Positions 12,996 through 22,218 of a DNA stretch of 47,203 nt are shown here, in pieces. Origin of the DNA: Cohnella xylanilytica (GTDB lineage: Bacteria; Bacillota; Bacilli; Paenibacillales; Paenibacillaceae); assembly GCF_014212175.1 (NCBI RefSeq), contig NZ_JACJVR010000009.1:1-47203 (forward strand), given 5' to 3'. Made by a program: the position numbers and the translations under genes. The notes under the pieces are model-generated. The model was not told the DNA's origin, made no database searches, and saw only the letters and a list, made by a program, of their open reading frames with translations. The stretch's first letter is position 1. Each line of letters begins with the position of its first letter.

Positions 12996-15900
12996 TTATT
13001 CCTCTTCCTCGGCGAGGACCTTCACCGACGCGCTGGCTTCGCGGACCGGTCCGTTATCCGAGACGAGCGTGACCGGACTGACGATGACGGTGTCTTCCTC
13101 GACGTCCGGAAGAACGAACGGCACTCTCAGCGTCTCGCTCGCCCCGACGTCGAACTCGGCGATCCGCAGCTGAATGCCGAGCAGCGGGGCGGACAGCCGC
13201 GCGTTCAAGAGCGGAACATTGCCCGTGTTGCGGGCTTGAATCGTGAAGATAACCGTCTCGCCCGGTCTCCCGACGGCGCGGTCGACCGTCTCGGTCAGCG
13301 ACGCGTCCGGAAGCGCCTGCGTCCGCACGGCGACTTCTTCCTGCTGCAGCGGCGTCTGGTCGGAGAAGACGGAGACCGTGTTCCGGAACGTCGTCGCGCC
13401 TTCCGTCCCGGCCGGAATCGGCAGCTGCAGCGTGAATACGCGGCGCTCTCCGGGCGCGAGCAGCGGGATAACCGTGCGGAAGCCGACCAGCGGATCGAAG
13501 ACCCGCACGTTGGTCAGCGCGAGGTTCGTGACGTTCGCGACGGTGACGGTCTTGATCACCGTCTCTCCCGGCCGAGGATCTTCCGGCCGCGCGTCGACCT
13601 CCACTTCCGGCAGCTCCGCGGGCACGGCGACGATCACTCTCGCTTCGTCCCGCACGGGCGGAGACCCGGGGGGCTGCTCCGGCCACGCGACCGTGACGCG
13701 GTTCGCGATCACGGTTCCCTGCGTCGTGCCGGCCGGCACCGTGAACGCGAAGCTTACGATCTCCGTCTCGCCGGGCGCGATGACGGGTATCGTCCGCTGC
13801 TCGCCGGTGAGCGAGTCGCGAACGACAACGTCGGTCGCCGGATTCTCTCCCGTATTCGCGACTTCGACCGTATAGCGGATCGTCTCGCCCGGCTCCGCAT
13901 CGCTCCGATCCAGGCGCTTCCGGACCGCGAGCGTCGTTGTCGCGACGGGCGCCGTCCGCACAATCACTTCGGCGATCGTCTCCACGGCCGGCGTCTGATC
14001 CGAGGCGGCCGTGAACGTGTTGACGACCGCGCTGCCGATCGCCGCGTCCGCGGGCACGACGAACGTAACCGTTCGGGTAATGGTGGCGTTGGCCGGCAGG
14101 CTGGCGATCGTCTCGCTCAGCCCCAGCAGCGGATCCGACAGCACGACGTTCGTCTGAGGAATGTCCAGCAGGTTCGTCACGGTCAGCGTATAGGCGACCG
14201 TCTCGCCGGGAGCCGCCGCGTTGCGGTCGGGAAGCTTCCGAATCCGAAGCGACAGGCCCGGAGGCGCTTGGACGGTCACTTCGGCGATCGTCTCCGCCGG
14301 CGGCGATAGATCGGAGCTGGCGATGAACGTATTCCGAATAACGCTGCCGACCGCCGCGTCCGCGGGCACGACGAACGTAACCGTTCGGGTAATGGTGGCG
14401 TTGGCCGGCAGGCTGGCGATCGTCTCGCTCAGCCCCAGCAGCGTGTCGGTCAGCACGACATTCGTCTGAGGCACGCCGAGCAGATTCGTCACGGTCAGCG
14501 TATACGTGACCGTGTCGCCCGGAGCCGCCGTATTGCGGTCGGGAAGCTTATGAACCAGAAGCGACGGGCCCGGGGGCACTGCCACGATAACCTCGGCGAC
14601 GGCCTCGTGCTCCGGCGTCTGGTCCGAGACGGCCGTGAACGTATTGACGATCGCGCTGCCGATGGCCGCGTCGGCGGGAACGACGAACGTCAGGGTCCGG
14701 GTGACCGCGGCGTTCGGCGGCAGGACGGGCAGCGTCTCGTTTAATCCGAGCAGGGCATCGGTCAGCACGACATTCGTCAGAGGAATCGGGAGCAGATTCG
14801 TCACGGTCAGCGTGTAGACGACCGTGTCGCCCGGAGCCGCCGCGTTGCGGTCGGGAAGCTTCTGAATCAGAAGCGACGGACCCGGGGGCGCCTCCACCGC
14901 GACCTCGGCGATCGCCTCCAGCGTCGGCGTCTGGTCCGAGGAGACCGTGAACGTATTCAGAATGACGCTGCCGATCTCCGCGTCGGCGGGAACGGCGAAC
15001 GTCAGCGTCCGGGTGATCGTTCCGTTCGCCGGCAGGCTGGCCACCGTCTCGCTTAATCCCAGCAGCGCATCGATCAGCGCGACATTCGTCTGAGGCACGC
15101 CGAGCAGATTCGTCACGGTCAGCGTGTAGGCGACCGTGTCGCCCGGAGCCGCCGCATTGCGGTCGGGAGTCTTCTCGATCGCGAGCGACGGGCCCGGCGG
15201 CTCCAGCACGACGACCTCGGCGATCGTCTCGAGCGTCGGCGTCTGATCCGAGGAGACCGTGAACGTATTGAGGATGACGCTGCCGGCTTCCGCGCCCGCG
15301 GGAACGGTGAACGCGAGCGTTCGGGTAATCGTCTCGCCCGGCAGGAGGGCAGGGATCGTCTCGCTCAGCCCCAGCACCGGGTCGTTCAGCGCGATATTCG
15401 TCTGGGGCGCGTTCAGCAGATTCGTCACGGTCAGCGTATAGAAGACCGTCTCGCCCGGCGCGGCCGCCGCGCGGTCCGACTCCTTCGACAGCGTCAGCCC
15501 GAGCCCCGTTACGGTCACGAGCGATTCGACTTCCTGGGGTCCGGTCTCGGCCGTCAGAACGCTTAGGATGTTGACGAGATCCGAACCGACCGGGGTGTCC
15601 CGCGGGACGACGAACGCGAAGACGAGCTCGCGAACTTCCCCTACCTGCAAATCGGGTTCGAGCCGGTCGATTCCGAGCGTCGGGTCGACGATCCGAATGC
15701 CGGTCAGCGGCACGTTGCCGATGTTCTCCAGCCTGACGACGTATTGGATCGTCTGGCCCGGCGCCACGGAGGCCGTCTCCGGAATCTTGTCGATCCCCAG
15801 ACGAGGATCGGCGAGCACCGTCACCTCCGTAATGGAGAATACGGGCTCCGTCTGATCGCTGACGGCCGCCGCCGTATTGACATACGTCTGCGGCGGCGTC

Positions 15901-16430
15901 TCCAGCGGAACGAAGAACGGCACCGAGAAGACTTCTCTTTGTCCGACGAAGAGGATGGGAATAAGGGCTTCGAACCCGGTCAGATCGTCCGTTACCCGAA
16001 CATTCGCAAGATCCGCGTTTCCGGTATTGACGACCTCTATCGTAAAATGCACGGTCTCGCCTGCGGGAACGACGCTGCGGTCGGCCGACTTGAAGATCTC
16101 CAGCCGGGGAACGGGCAGCACTTCCACCGCGGTCCCCACTTCCTCCGGCTCGGAGAGATTGTCGGCGGTAATCGTCACGATATTGGAGATCGTCAGCCCC
16201 GCCTGCGCGTCCGGCGGAATGACGAACGGCCAATCGATGACGAGGCCCATGCCGGCCGGAATATCGCCGATGAATTGATCCAGCCCGATCAGCGGATCGA
16301 CGATGCGGACATTGAACAAGTCGCCGTTCCCGTGATTCTCGAGCACGATCGTGAAGATGACCGTGTCCCCGGGAGCGGCCGCGGGCGGATTCGCGAGTTT
16401 GACGGCGACCAGGACCGGAGTCCCCGTCAC
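12996..16430 (-). CDS. DUF11-repeat protein, C-terminal part of a split gene
   Basis: The frame codes for 1144 residues made of about eleven DUF11-type beta-sandwich repeats, each opening with a variant of DRNAAAPGDTVAYTLTVTN and ending in a DQTP-type segment. The first GTG (16430) is in the same frame as the SBBP gene that ends 18 bp upstream at TAA 16449-16451, and codons between also fit the repeat linker. So this is most likely the distal part of one protein of about 1,920 residues. No signal peptide, sortase motif or good ribosome site is present at the GTG. It ends with an acidic EEEE. The role is unknown; DUF11 proteins are usually surface or spore-surface proteins. Confidence 0.7.
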   Translation of the reverse strand: MTGTPVLVAVKLANPPAAAPGDTVIFTIVLENHGNGDLFNVRIVDPLIGLDQFIGDIPAGMGLVIDWPFVIPPDAQAGLTISNIVTITADNLSEPEEVGTAVEVLPVPRLEIFKSADRSVVPAGETVHFTIEVVNTGNADLANVRVTDDLTGFEALIPILFVGQREVFSVPFFVPLETPPQTYVNTAAAVSDQTEPVFSITEVTVLADPRLGIDKIPETASVAPGQTIQYVVRLENIGNVPLTGIRIVDPTLGIDRLEPDLQVGEVRELVFAFVVPRDTPVGSDLVNILSVLTAETGPQEVESLVTVTGLGLTLSKESDRAAAAPGETVFYTLTVTNLLNAPQTNIALNDPVLGLSETIPALLPGETITRTLAFTVPAGAEAGSVILNTFTVSSDQTPTLETIAEVVVLEPPGPSLAIEKTPDRNAAAPGDTVAYTLTVTNLLGVPQTNVALIDALLGLSETVASLPANGTITRTLTFAVPADAEIGSVILNTFTVSSDQTPTLEAIAEVAVEAPPGPSLLIQKLPDRNAAAPGDTVVYTLTVTNLLPIPLTNVVLTDALLGLNETLPVLPPNAAVTRTLTFVVPADAAIGSAIVNTFTAVSDQTPEHEAVAEVIVAVPPGPSLLVHKLPDRNTAAPGDTVTYTLTVTNLLGVPQTNVVLTDTLLGLSETIASLPANATITRTVTFVVPADAAVGSVIRNTFIASSDLSPPAETIAEVTVQAPPGLSLRIRKLPDRNAAAPGETVAYTLTVTNLLDIPQTNVVLSDPLLGLSETIASLPANATITRTVTFVVPADAAIGSAVVNTFTAASDQTPAVETIAEVIVRTAPVATTTLAVRKRLDRSDAEPGETIRYTVEVANTGENPATDVVVRDSLTGEQRTIPVIAPGETEIVSFAFTVPAGTTQGTVIANRVTVAWPEQPPGSPPVRDEARVIVAVPAELPEVEVDARPEDPRPGETVIKTVTVANVTNLALTNVRVFDPLVGFRTVIPLLAPGERRVFTLQLPIPAGTEGATTFRNTVSVFSDQTPLQQEEVAVRTQALPDASLTETVDRAVGRPGETVIFTIQARNTGNVPLLNARLSAPLLGIQLRIAEFDVGASETLRVPFVLPDVEEDTVIVSPVTLVSDNGPVREASASVKVLAEEEE
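13950..15490 (-). repeat. Near-identical 312-bp tandem repeats within the DUF11 gene
   Basis: The segment TTGCGGTCGGG on the plus strand recurs at 14221, 14533, 14845 and 15157, exactly 312 bp apart (104 codons), with a weaker copy near 15470. Long stretches between neighbouring copies are nearly identical at the DNA level, unlike the more diverged repeats on either side. This points to recent duplication or gene conversion. Confidence 0.85.
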
Positions 16431-16448
16431 GAAGATCTCGGACTCCGC

Positions 16449-18761
16449 TTAAATCGGATCGGGGAGCTGATCGGCTCTGACCCTTACGATATTCCGGAGC
16501 GGCCCGGTAGGGGCGTCGAACGGAACCTTAAATTCGAACTTGAAGATCTCGACCGCGAAGGGAGGAATCTCGGGAACGAAGTGGAACACGCCGAGCAGAG
16601 GATCTTCGATGATGACGTTCGTGAGGGTAGCCCCGCTCGGGTTGTGGATCTCGATAAAGTAGGTCACGAGCTCGCCGGGGCGCACTTCGAACCGGTCCGG
16701 GAACTTGAAGACCAGCGTCCCCAGGCTCAGGCTGAACTTCGCGACGAAGGCGTCCCCGCTTCCGCGAAGGAAGGTCTGGAACGCGCCGGGAGTGACCGGG
16801 AAGTTGGGGGAGAACGTCTGGCCGGTCACGTACACGCTGCCGAACGGATCGACGGCGACGCCGTAACCCGCGTCGCTCGAGCTGCCGCCCAGGAACGTGG
16901 AGAAGACGAGCGAACCGCCGTCTATGTTCAATTGGGCCAGGAAGGCGTCCCCGCCTTCGGTGAAGTGCTGGAACGCGTCGGGGGTGACGGGGAAGTTGAA
17001 CGATCCGGTCGCCCCCGTGACGTATGCGAATCCCGAGCGCACGGCGATGCCGTTGCCCGCATCCGTCTCGCCCCCGCCCAGATAGGTGGAGTATACCAGG
17101 TACGAGCCGTCCGGGCTTAGCTTCGTGACGAACGCGTCGGAGAACCCGCCGCCGTAGAAGGGCTGGAACGCCCCCGGCGCGATCGGATAGTCGGTCGAGG
17201 TCGTGCTCCCCGTCACGTAAGCCTGGCCGAACTCGTCGACGGCGATGCCCCGGGCCTCGTCGTCCCCGCTGCCCCCAAGGTAGGTCGAATACACAAGCGC
17301 GGACCCGTTGAAGTTCAACTTGGACACGAAGGCGGAGATGGCGCCGAACCGATCGATCTGGAACGCCCCCGGCGTGGTCGGGAAGTCGGGGGAGGTCGTC
17401 TGCCCCGTTACGTAAGCTTCGCCCGAGAAATCTACGGCGATGCTGCGCGCCTGATCGATCCCGAGGCCTCCTCCGAGGTAAGTGGCGTACTCCAACGCCG
17501 ATCCGTCGGGGGTCAGCTTCGCGACGAAGGCGTTCTCGAGGCTGCCGGCAAGGCCGGGCTGCAGCGCGAAGGGCGAGACGGGGAAGTCGAAGGAGCTCGT
17601 CGCGCCCGTCACGTAGGCGTTCCCGATGCCGTCGACGGCGATGCCGAATCCGGTATCCACTCCTTGACCGCCCAGGAACGTGGAATAGATCAGAGAGCTG
17701 CCGTTCTGGCTTAGCTTGGCGACGAACGCGTCTTGATTGCCGCCTATGAACGGCTGCAGGGCTCCGAACGTGGTCGGAAAATCGGGCGAAAGAGTCTGGC
17801 CGGTCACATAGGCGTGGCCAAAGTCGTCTACCGCGATGCCGTTGCCCTGGTCCTGGCTGCTGCCGCCGAGGAACGTGGAATATTCAAGGGCGGTGCCTTC
17901 GGGATTGATCTTCGCGACGAACGCGGTCGTGGAGGCGCTGACCGAGGGTTGGAAGGCTCCGGGGGTAATCGGAAAATCGAACGATACGGTCTGCCCCGTC
18001 ACATAGGCGCTGCCCGCGGCGTCTGCCGCAAGGCTTAAGCCGGCATCCGTATCGATGCCTCCAAGGTAGGTGGAATACGTCAGCGTCGGATCGATCACGA
18101 GCTCCAGGTCCGGGCGATACCCCTCCCCGGCCGCGAAGCCGTACACGCACGGACCTTGCCCTTCGAGCATAACGAAGCGGCAGTCTACCGGAACCTTGCG
18201 GCCGTCCGCCCATTGATAGCCGACGGGCTTCTCTTCCGTCAGAACGCCGCGGGCCGTATGGATCAGCAGGTCCCCTTCCCGGCTCAGGGACAACCCTTCC
18301 GCGCCGCGGTAGACGAACCGGATCCGGTCGAGACTGGCCCCGGGCTGGACGACGACGTCGTATTTGATTGTCCCCTCGTTCCCGTAGAAGACGAGGTCGA
18401 CTCCCGGCCACGGCTCCCGGTAGACAATCTCCCGATAAGTCGGAAGGCCCGTCTTCCACCCCGCCGGATCGCCGCCGATCAGATAGTGGACTTGCCCCGA
18501 GTCCGGCCGGCGCCCTTCGATTCGCGAGGCCGGGTCCGCCCCGAGGAAGCGCAGGGAGAGCGCCATCCCCTCCTGCCGACCCGTCCTTTTCCCTGACAAG
18601 ACGAACTGAACCTCATCGGCCGAGAATCCGACTTGGCAACCGGGCTTGCCGGAGATATAGCGGATCTCTTCCCGGGTCTGGCCGACATTCTCCACGAAGG
18701 TCAGCGGAATGTTCCAACGCTTCTCCCTAGGCGCCCGGCGCCGGGCATGGTTAGGCAACAC
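16449..18761 (-). CDS. SBBP beta-propeller repeat protein, N-terminal part of a split gene
   Basis: The 770-residue product starts with a DUF7948-like N-terminal domain (FVENVGQ near residue 23; about residues 18-235), followed by seven SBBP repeats (YSTYLGG...GIAVD...AYVTGQT...FPTTPGAFQ; about residues 240-690), then one DUF11 repeat that stops at TAA 16449-16451. The same frame continues beyond the TAA through eleven more DUF11 repeats. GTG at 18761 lies six bases after GGGAGGG, so the start is secure, and there is no signal peptide. Seven propeller-type repeats suggest one closed beta-propeller. Export, if any, would need another route, such as assembly on the spore surface inside the mother cell; that is inference. 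Confidence 0.8.
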   Translation of the reverse strand: MLPNHARRRAPREKRWNIPLTFVENVGQTREEIRYISGKPGCQVGFSADEVQFVLSGKRTGRQEGMALSLRFLGADPASRIEGRRPDSGQVHYLIGGDPAGWKTGLPTYREIVYREPWPGVDLVFYGNEGTIKYDVVVQPGASLDRIRFVYRGAEGLSLSREGDLLIHTARGVLTEEKPVGYQWADGRKVPVDCRFVMLEGQGPCVYGFAAGEGYRPDLELVIDPTLTYSTYLGGIDTDAGLSLAADAAGSAYVTGQTVSFDFPITPGAFQPSVSASTTAFVAKINPEGTALEYSTFLGGSSQDQGNGIAVDDFGHAYVTGQTLSPDFPTTFGALQPFIGGNQDAFVAKLSQNGSSLIYSTFLGGQGVDTGFGIAVDGIGNAYVTGATSSFDFPVSPFALQPGLAGSLENAFVAKLTPDGSALEYATYLGGGLGIDQARSIAVDFSGEAYVTGQTTSPDFPTTPGAFQIDRFGAISAFVSKLNFNGSALVYSTYLGGSGDDEARGIAVDEFGQAYVTGSTTSTDYPIAPGAFQPFYGGGFSDAFVTKLSPDGSYLVYSTYLGGGETDAGNGIAVRSGFAYVTGATGSFNFPVTPDAFQHFTEGGDAFLAQLNIDGGSLVFSTFLGGSSSDAGYGVAVDPFGSVYVTGQTFSPNFPVTPGAFQTFLRGSGDAFVAKFSLSLGTLVFKFPDRFEVRPGELVTYFIEIHNPSGATLTNVIIEDPLLGVFHFVPEIPPFAVEIFKFEFKVPFDAPTGPLRNIVRVRADQLPDPI

Positions 18762-19013
18762 AGATGTCCCTCCCGCAACATGATTTGGAATTTCCGAGCA
18801 GAATCGCCACTGATTACATGTATGATCCGAATCTTATCGTTATTACGGCGAAAGGGTTAGAGACCAGGCGGCGCGGCGCGTATCGAATGGGGGGACGGCG
18901 CTGTCCGAACCCTGCATCGACGCGGACATCGCGGGGCTTCGGGCGAGTCGTTCCTGATCGGCGAAATAGCGTCTCCTCGATTCGTTAGCCGCCGCTGGAC
19001 GCGGGAGCAGAAG

Positions 19014-19045
19014 GAAGAGGCCATCCCTCCGGGGACGACCTCTTC
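19014..19045 (-). terminator. Terminator after the alpha/beta hydrolase gene
   Basis: On the minus strand GAAGAGG (19045-19039) pairs with CCTCTTC (19020-19014) over an inner TCCCC/GGGA stem, followed by CTTCT. The remaining space up to the SBBP gene start (18762-19013) shows no gene I can support. Confidence 0.55.
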
Positions 19046-19050
19046 GCCTG

Positions 19051-19926
19051 TTATCGGGACAGCAGATGCTTCATCAGCCAAGGCTTGATCAAAGGCAGGA
19101 CGGCGGCGGGCTGCATGGCTCGGGTATGGTCCATGCCCGGTCCTTCCACCATTGCCACGTCCCAGCCGAGGGACTCCAACTTCTCTTGATTCCTTCGCGC
19201 AATTCCGCCGATATCCACGGTCACGCTTCCGAAGCTCTCTCCGTAGACGATAGTATCCTTCTCTCCCGCGAAGGCAAGCCGGGGCATCTTCAGACGATCC
19301 TGCACGGCCTTGTCGTTAAAATCCGTCAAGCTTCGATACAAGGTGTAAAATTGTTTGGTCTGATCGGGGGCGATCGTCACCCGGACGTTATTCCAGTCGA
19401 TCTCGTCGGGGGAGGCAAGAGATTCAGGCGGCTGCTCGGGAACGTTCCGATTGCGCAGAGCCTGCTCGTAAGTCTTCTCCGTGACGATCAGCATCTCGCG
19501 ATAAGGTCCTTCGTACGGCGGATAACCGCCCATGATCAAGCTGTCCAGCCTGTCCGTTCGGATCGCCAATTGCAGCCCGGCCAAGGCGAGCCAGGAGTAC
19601 CCGTAGTAACTGAAGGTTCCGACGTCCGTCGCATCGGCGATATGCAAGAGATCCGCGGCGAGAGCGTCCGGCGTCAGCCGGTCCGGCCGGGGATTCTCGA
19701 AGAGATGGGTCTCGTAATCGAAATGCAGCACCCGGAACTCGTCGGACAGCCCTTCGACGAGGCGCCGGCCTAATTCCGGGTCGACTCCCCACGCTCGCAA
19801 GCTGTCGGCTTCCTGGCCGAAGACGGATCTCTTGGCTCCGGGCAGCATCACGACCGGGCCGGAAGGGGCCCCGGTCAAGCCGACCTCCAACTTGGAGCCG
19901 TCCTGCAGCGTTACGGTTCTATTCAT
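19051..19926 (-). CDS. Alpha/beta hydrolase
   Basis: The 291-residue protein has an alpha/beta hydrolase layout: oxyanion strand PVVMLPGAKRSVFG near residue 25, nucleophile elbow YYGYSWLALAG near residue 107 (the usual GxSxG is GYSWL), acid D in AGEKDTIVYG near 218, and H in GMDHTRAM near 268. The departure from the final G of the elbow is tolerated in some families. The ATG at 19926 follows GGGAGGG. It is a single gene divergent from the response regulator at 20233. The substrate is unknown. Confidence 0.82.
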   Translation of the reverse strand: MNRTVTLQDGSKLEVGLTGAPSGPVVMLPGAKRSVFGQEADSLRAWGVDPELGRRLVEGLSDEFRVLHFDYETHLFENPRPDRLTPDALAADLLHIADATDVGTFSYYGYSWLALAGLQLAIRTDRLDSLIMGGYPPYEGPYREMLIVTEKTYEQALRNRNVPEQPPESLASPDEIDWNNVRVTIAPDQTKQFYTLYRSLTDFNDKAVQDRLKMPRLAFAGEKDTIVYGESFGSVTVDIGGIARRNQEKLESLGWDVAMVEGPGMDHTRAMQPAAVLPLIKPWLMKHLLSR

Positions 19927-20232
19927 ACAGACCCTCCCATTCGGTTTTATGCTTCTACTCTACAACATTCATGCAATCTTCCGGTTCGGCTCGCAGAGTC
20001 GGCGGAGGAGGAGGGAGCCCGGCGCGGATAAGTTGTCGAAGCGCTCGAAGGTTTTGCTTGAGGCGCAGAAGCGGGGGGCGGGAGCCGGCGGCGCGTCCTA
20101 TGCGGCGGCGTGCATGGACGCATTTTAAGCGTTGCTTATGAATTCGGAAACCCATTGGTTAAGAATTTATGTATATAATAGAGTCGATTGTCTTCCAATC
20201 GCAGGCGATAAAAGGAAATTCAAGGAGGATCC

Positions 20233-20928
20233 ATGGCGGACAGCACGATTCTGATGGTCGACGACGAAGCGGAGATCATCAAGCTAATGAGTCTCTATCT
20301 CAAGAACGAAGGCTATAAGCTTCTTCAGGCTTCGAACGGCTTGGAGGCGCTCGATATTCTGCAGACCCATCCGGTCGATCTTATCATTCTCGATCTGATG
20401 ATGCCGAAGATGGACGGGCTGGAGGCCTGCATGAGAATCCGGGAGACGAACCATATTCCCATCATCATGCTGTCGGCCAAGAGCCAGGACATCGATAAAA
20501 TATCCGGCCTGAGCGTCGGAGCGGACGATTACGTCACCAAGCCGTTCAGCCCGCTCGAGCTGGTCGCGCGCATCAAGTCGCAGCTGCGGAGGGTCAAGCA
20601 CTTCAGCGCCGCGCCGGCGAACGCGAACGAGATCCACGTCGATAACGTGACCATCAACAGCGCTTCCCACACGGTTACGGTGGATCAGCGGGAGGTCAAG
20701 CTCACCCCCCGGGAATTCGCGCTGCTTCGCCTGCTGGCCGTCAACCGCGGCGTGGTGCTCAGCATGGACCGCATCTACGAGGAAGTGTGGAACGAGCCGT
20801 TCATGGAGTCCAAGAACAGCGTCATGGTGTTGATTCGGAAGCTGCGCGAGAAGATCGAAGCCGATCCCCGGGAGCCGCGTCTCATTAAGACCGTCTGGGG
20901 AATCGGCTACAAGATCGAAGCGGACTGA
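20233..20928 (+). CDS. VanR-like OmpR family response regulator
   Basis: The 231-residue protein has a receiver with D10-D11 (MVDDEAE), phospho-acceptor D54 in LILDLMMP, a conserved S in MLSAKSQD and K in TKPFSP, then a winged helix from about residue 130 (LTPREFALLRLL, KTVWGIGYKIE). AAGGAGG precedes the ATG by five bases. TATAAT at about 20175-20180 is a possible -10 box, without a clear -35. The kinase gene follows in the same frame after a 15-bp gap, so the pair is an operon. Confidence 0.93.
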   Translation: MADSTILMVDDEAEIIKLMSLYLKNEGYKLLQASNGLEALDILQTHPVDLIILDLMMPKMDGLEACMRIRETNHIPIIMLSAKSQDIDKISGLSVGADDYVTKPFSPLELVARIKSQLRRVKHFSAAPANANEIHVDNVTINSASHTVTVDQREVKLTPREFALLRLLAVNRGVVLSMDRIYEEVWNEPFMESKNSVMVLIRKLREKIEADPREPRLIKTVWGIGYKIEAD

Positions 20929-20943
20929 ACGGAGGCGAGCCCA

Positions 20944-22218
20944 ATCCGATATCCATGGCTATATACGATCCGGTGGCGTCTCATCCTCATCATGCTGGTC
21001 AGCCTGGCCCTGACGGCGCTTGTTCTCCTCATCGGCTACTTCCTGGCCGAAGCGCTTCTCCGCGTCCCGATAGCGAGAATCCCGGTCAAGTGGGTCATCG
21101 AGCATTACGGCTCGAATCGCGCCATGATCGTCGCGGGCATCGTGCTCTTCCCGTTCGCCTTCTTCTTGGCCAGCGCCCGGCTGGCGCGGGACCTGCGGAT
21201 GCTCGGCGAAGGGCTGAACCGGATCGCGGACGGACGGTTCGGGCAGCAGGCGGCGGTGAAGGGCAAGGACGAGCTGAGCGCGGTCGCCGACGGCATGAAC
21301 AGGCTGAGCGCCGAGTGGGACCGTTATCTGGAGGGGATCACGCTCGGCCTGGACGAGATCGCCAAGGGGCAGTTCGACTATCAGATTCCGGAGGGGCCCG
21401 GCAAGCTGGGAGAAGTGGCGCTCAGCATCAACCGGATGAGCGGGCAGCTGAAGCGGTCGATCGAAGAGGAGCGCCGGGCGGAGAAGACGAAGAACGATCT
21501 GATCACGGGCGTGTCGCACGATCTGCGGACGCCGCTGACCTCGATCCTGGGCTTCCTCGAAGTCATCGAGAACGACCGCTACCAGGACGAGACCGAGATG
21601 CGGTACTACGTCAACATCGCTTATGAGAAGTCGCTCGCCCTGCGCAAATTGATCGACGATCTGTTCGAATATACCCGGATCAACAACGGCATGCCCCTCG
21701 ATCTCCGCGAGCTCGACATCGTCGGGTTGATCCGGCAGCTGGCCGAAGAATTCGTGCCTTCGTTGGAGCAGGCGGGTATGGAGTGCCGGGTGAACGCGCC
21801 CGAGGGCGACTTCAAGATGCTCGCGGACGGCGGGCTGCTGGTGCGCGTGTACGAGAATCTGATCTCCAACGCCATTCAGTACGGCCATGCCGGCAAATAT
21901 ATCGACATCGACTTCCTCGCGGAGGGCGAGGAGATCGTCGTCAGGCTCCAGAACTACGGCGACCCGATTCCGGAGCGGGATCTGCCGTTTATCTTCGACC
22001 GGTTCTACCGGGTGGAACGCTCGCGGTCCAAGGAGACCGGCGGAACCGGTCTCGGCTTGGCCATCACGAAGAGCATCGTCGAAGTGCACGGAGGGAGCAT
22101 TACGGCGCGGAGCAGCCGGAAGGCCACGTTCTTCGAGACCCGCTACCCGGCTTTGCGGAGCGCCGGCGGAGGCGAGGGAGGAGACCGGACTCTTAGGCCG
22201 GCTTTCACGAGTCCTTAA
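20944..22218 (+). CDS. VanS-like sensor histidine kinase, probable AUC start
   Basis: The protein has a membrane helix near residues 17-38 and a second near 55-75, HAMP (about 75-130), an H-box GVSHDLRTPLTSILGFLEV near residue 195, and ATPase motifs N (ENLISNAIQYG), and GTGLGLAITKSIV. The first ATG (20992) would start inside the first helix and has no ribosome site. The frame is open back to the stop of the regulator gene, GGAGG lies at 20931-20935, and the codon eight bases after it is ATC (20944), giving the N-terminus IRYPWLYTIRWRLILIM, which has the right basic residues before the helix. I therefore place the start at this AUC, with reserve. Confidence 0.85.
   Translation: MRYPWLYTIRWRLILIMLVSLALTALVLLIGYFLAEALLRVPIARIPVKWVIEHYGSNRAMIVAGIVLFPFAFFLASARLARDLRMLGEGLNRIADGRFGQQAAVKGKDELSAVADGMNRLSAEWDRYLEGITLGLDEIAKGQFDYQIPEGPGKLGEVALSINRMSGQLKRSIEEERRAEKTKNDLITGVSHDLRTPLTSILGFLEVIENDRYQDETEMRYYVNIAYEKSLALRKLIDDLFEYTRINNGMPLDLRELDIVGLIRQLAEEFVPSLEQAGMECRVNAPEGDFKMLADGGLLVRVYENLISNAIQYGHAGKYIDIDFLAEGEEIVVRLQNYGDPIPERDLPFIFDRFYRVERSRSKETGGTGLGLAITKSIVEVHGGSITARSSRKATFFETRYPALRSAGGGEGGDRTLRPAFTSP

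Noticed and set aside
12888..17120. Several long plus-strand open frames opposite the DUF11/SBBP gene
   Set aside because: They are antisense shadows of the repeats; composition is rich in Arg, Asp and Gly with no domain features.
18781..18860. Sporulation sigma factor (SigE/SigK) promoter before the SBBP gene, from a CATACATG word
   Set aside because: No matching -35 element at the right distance was found, so the evidence is too weak.
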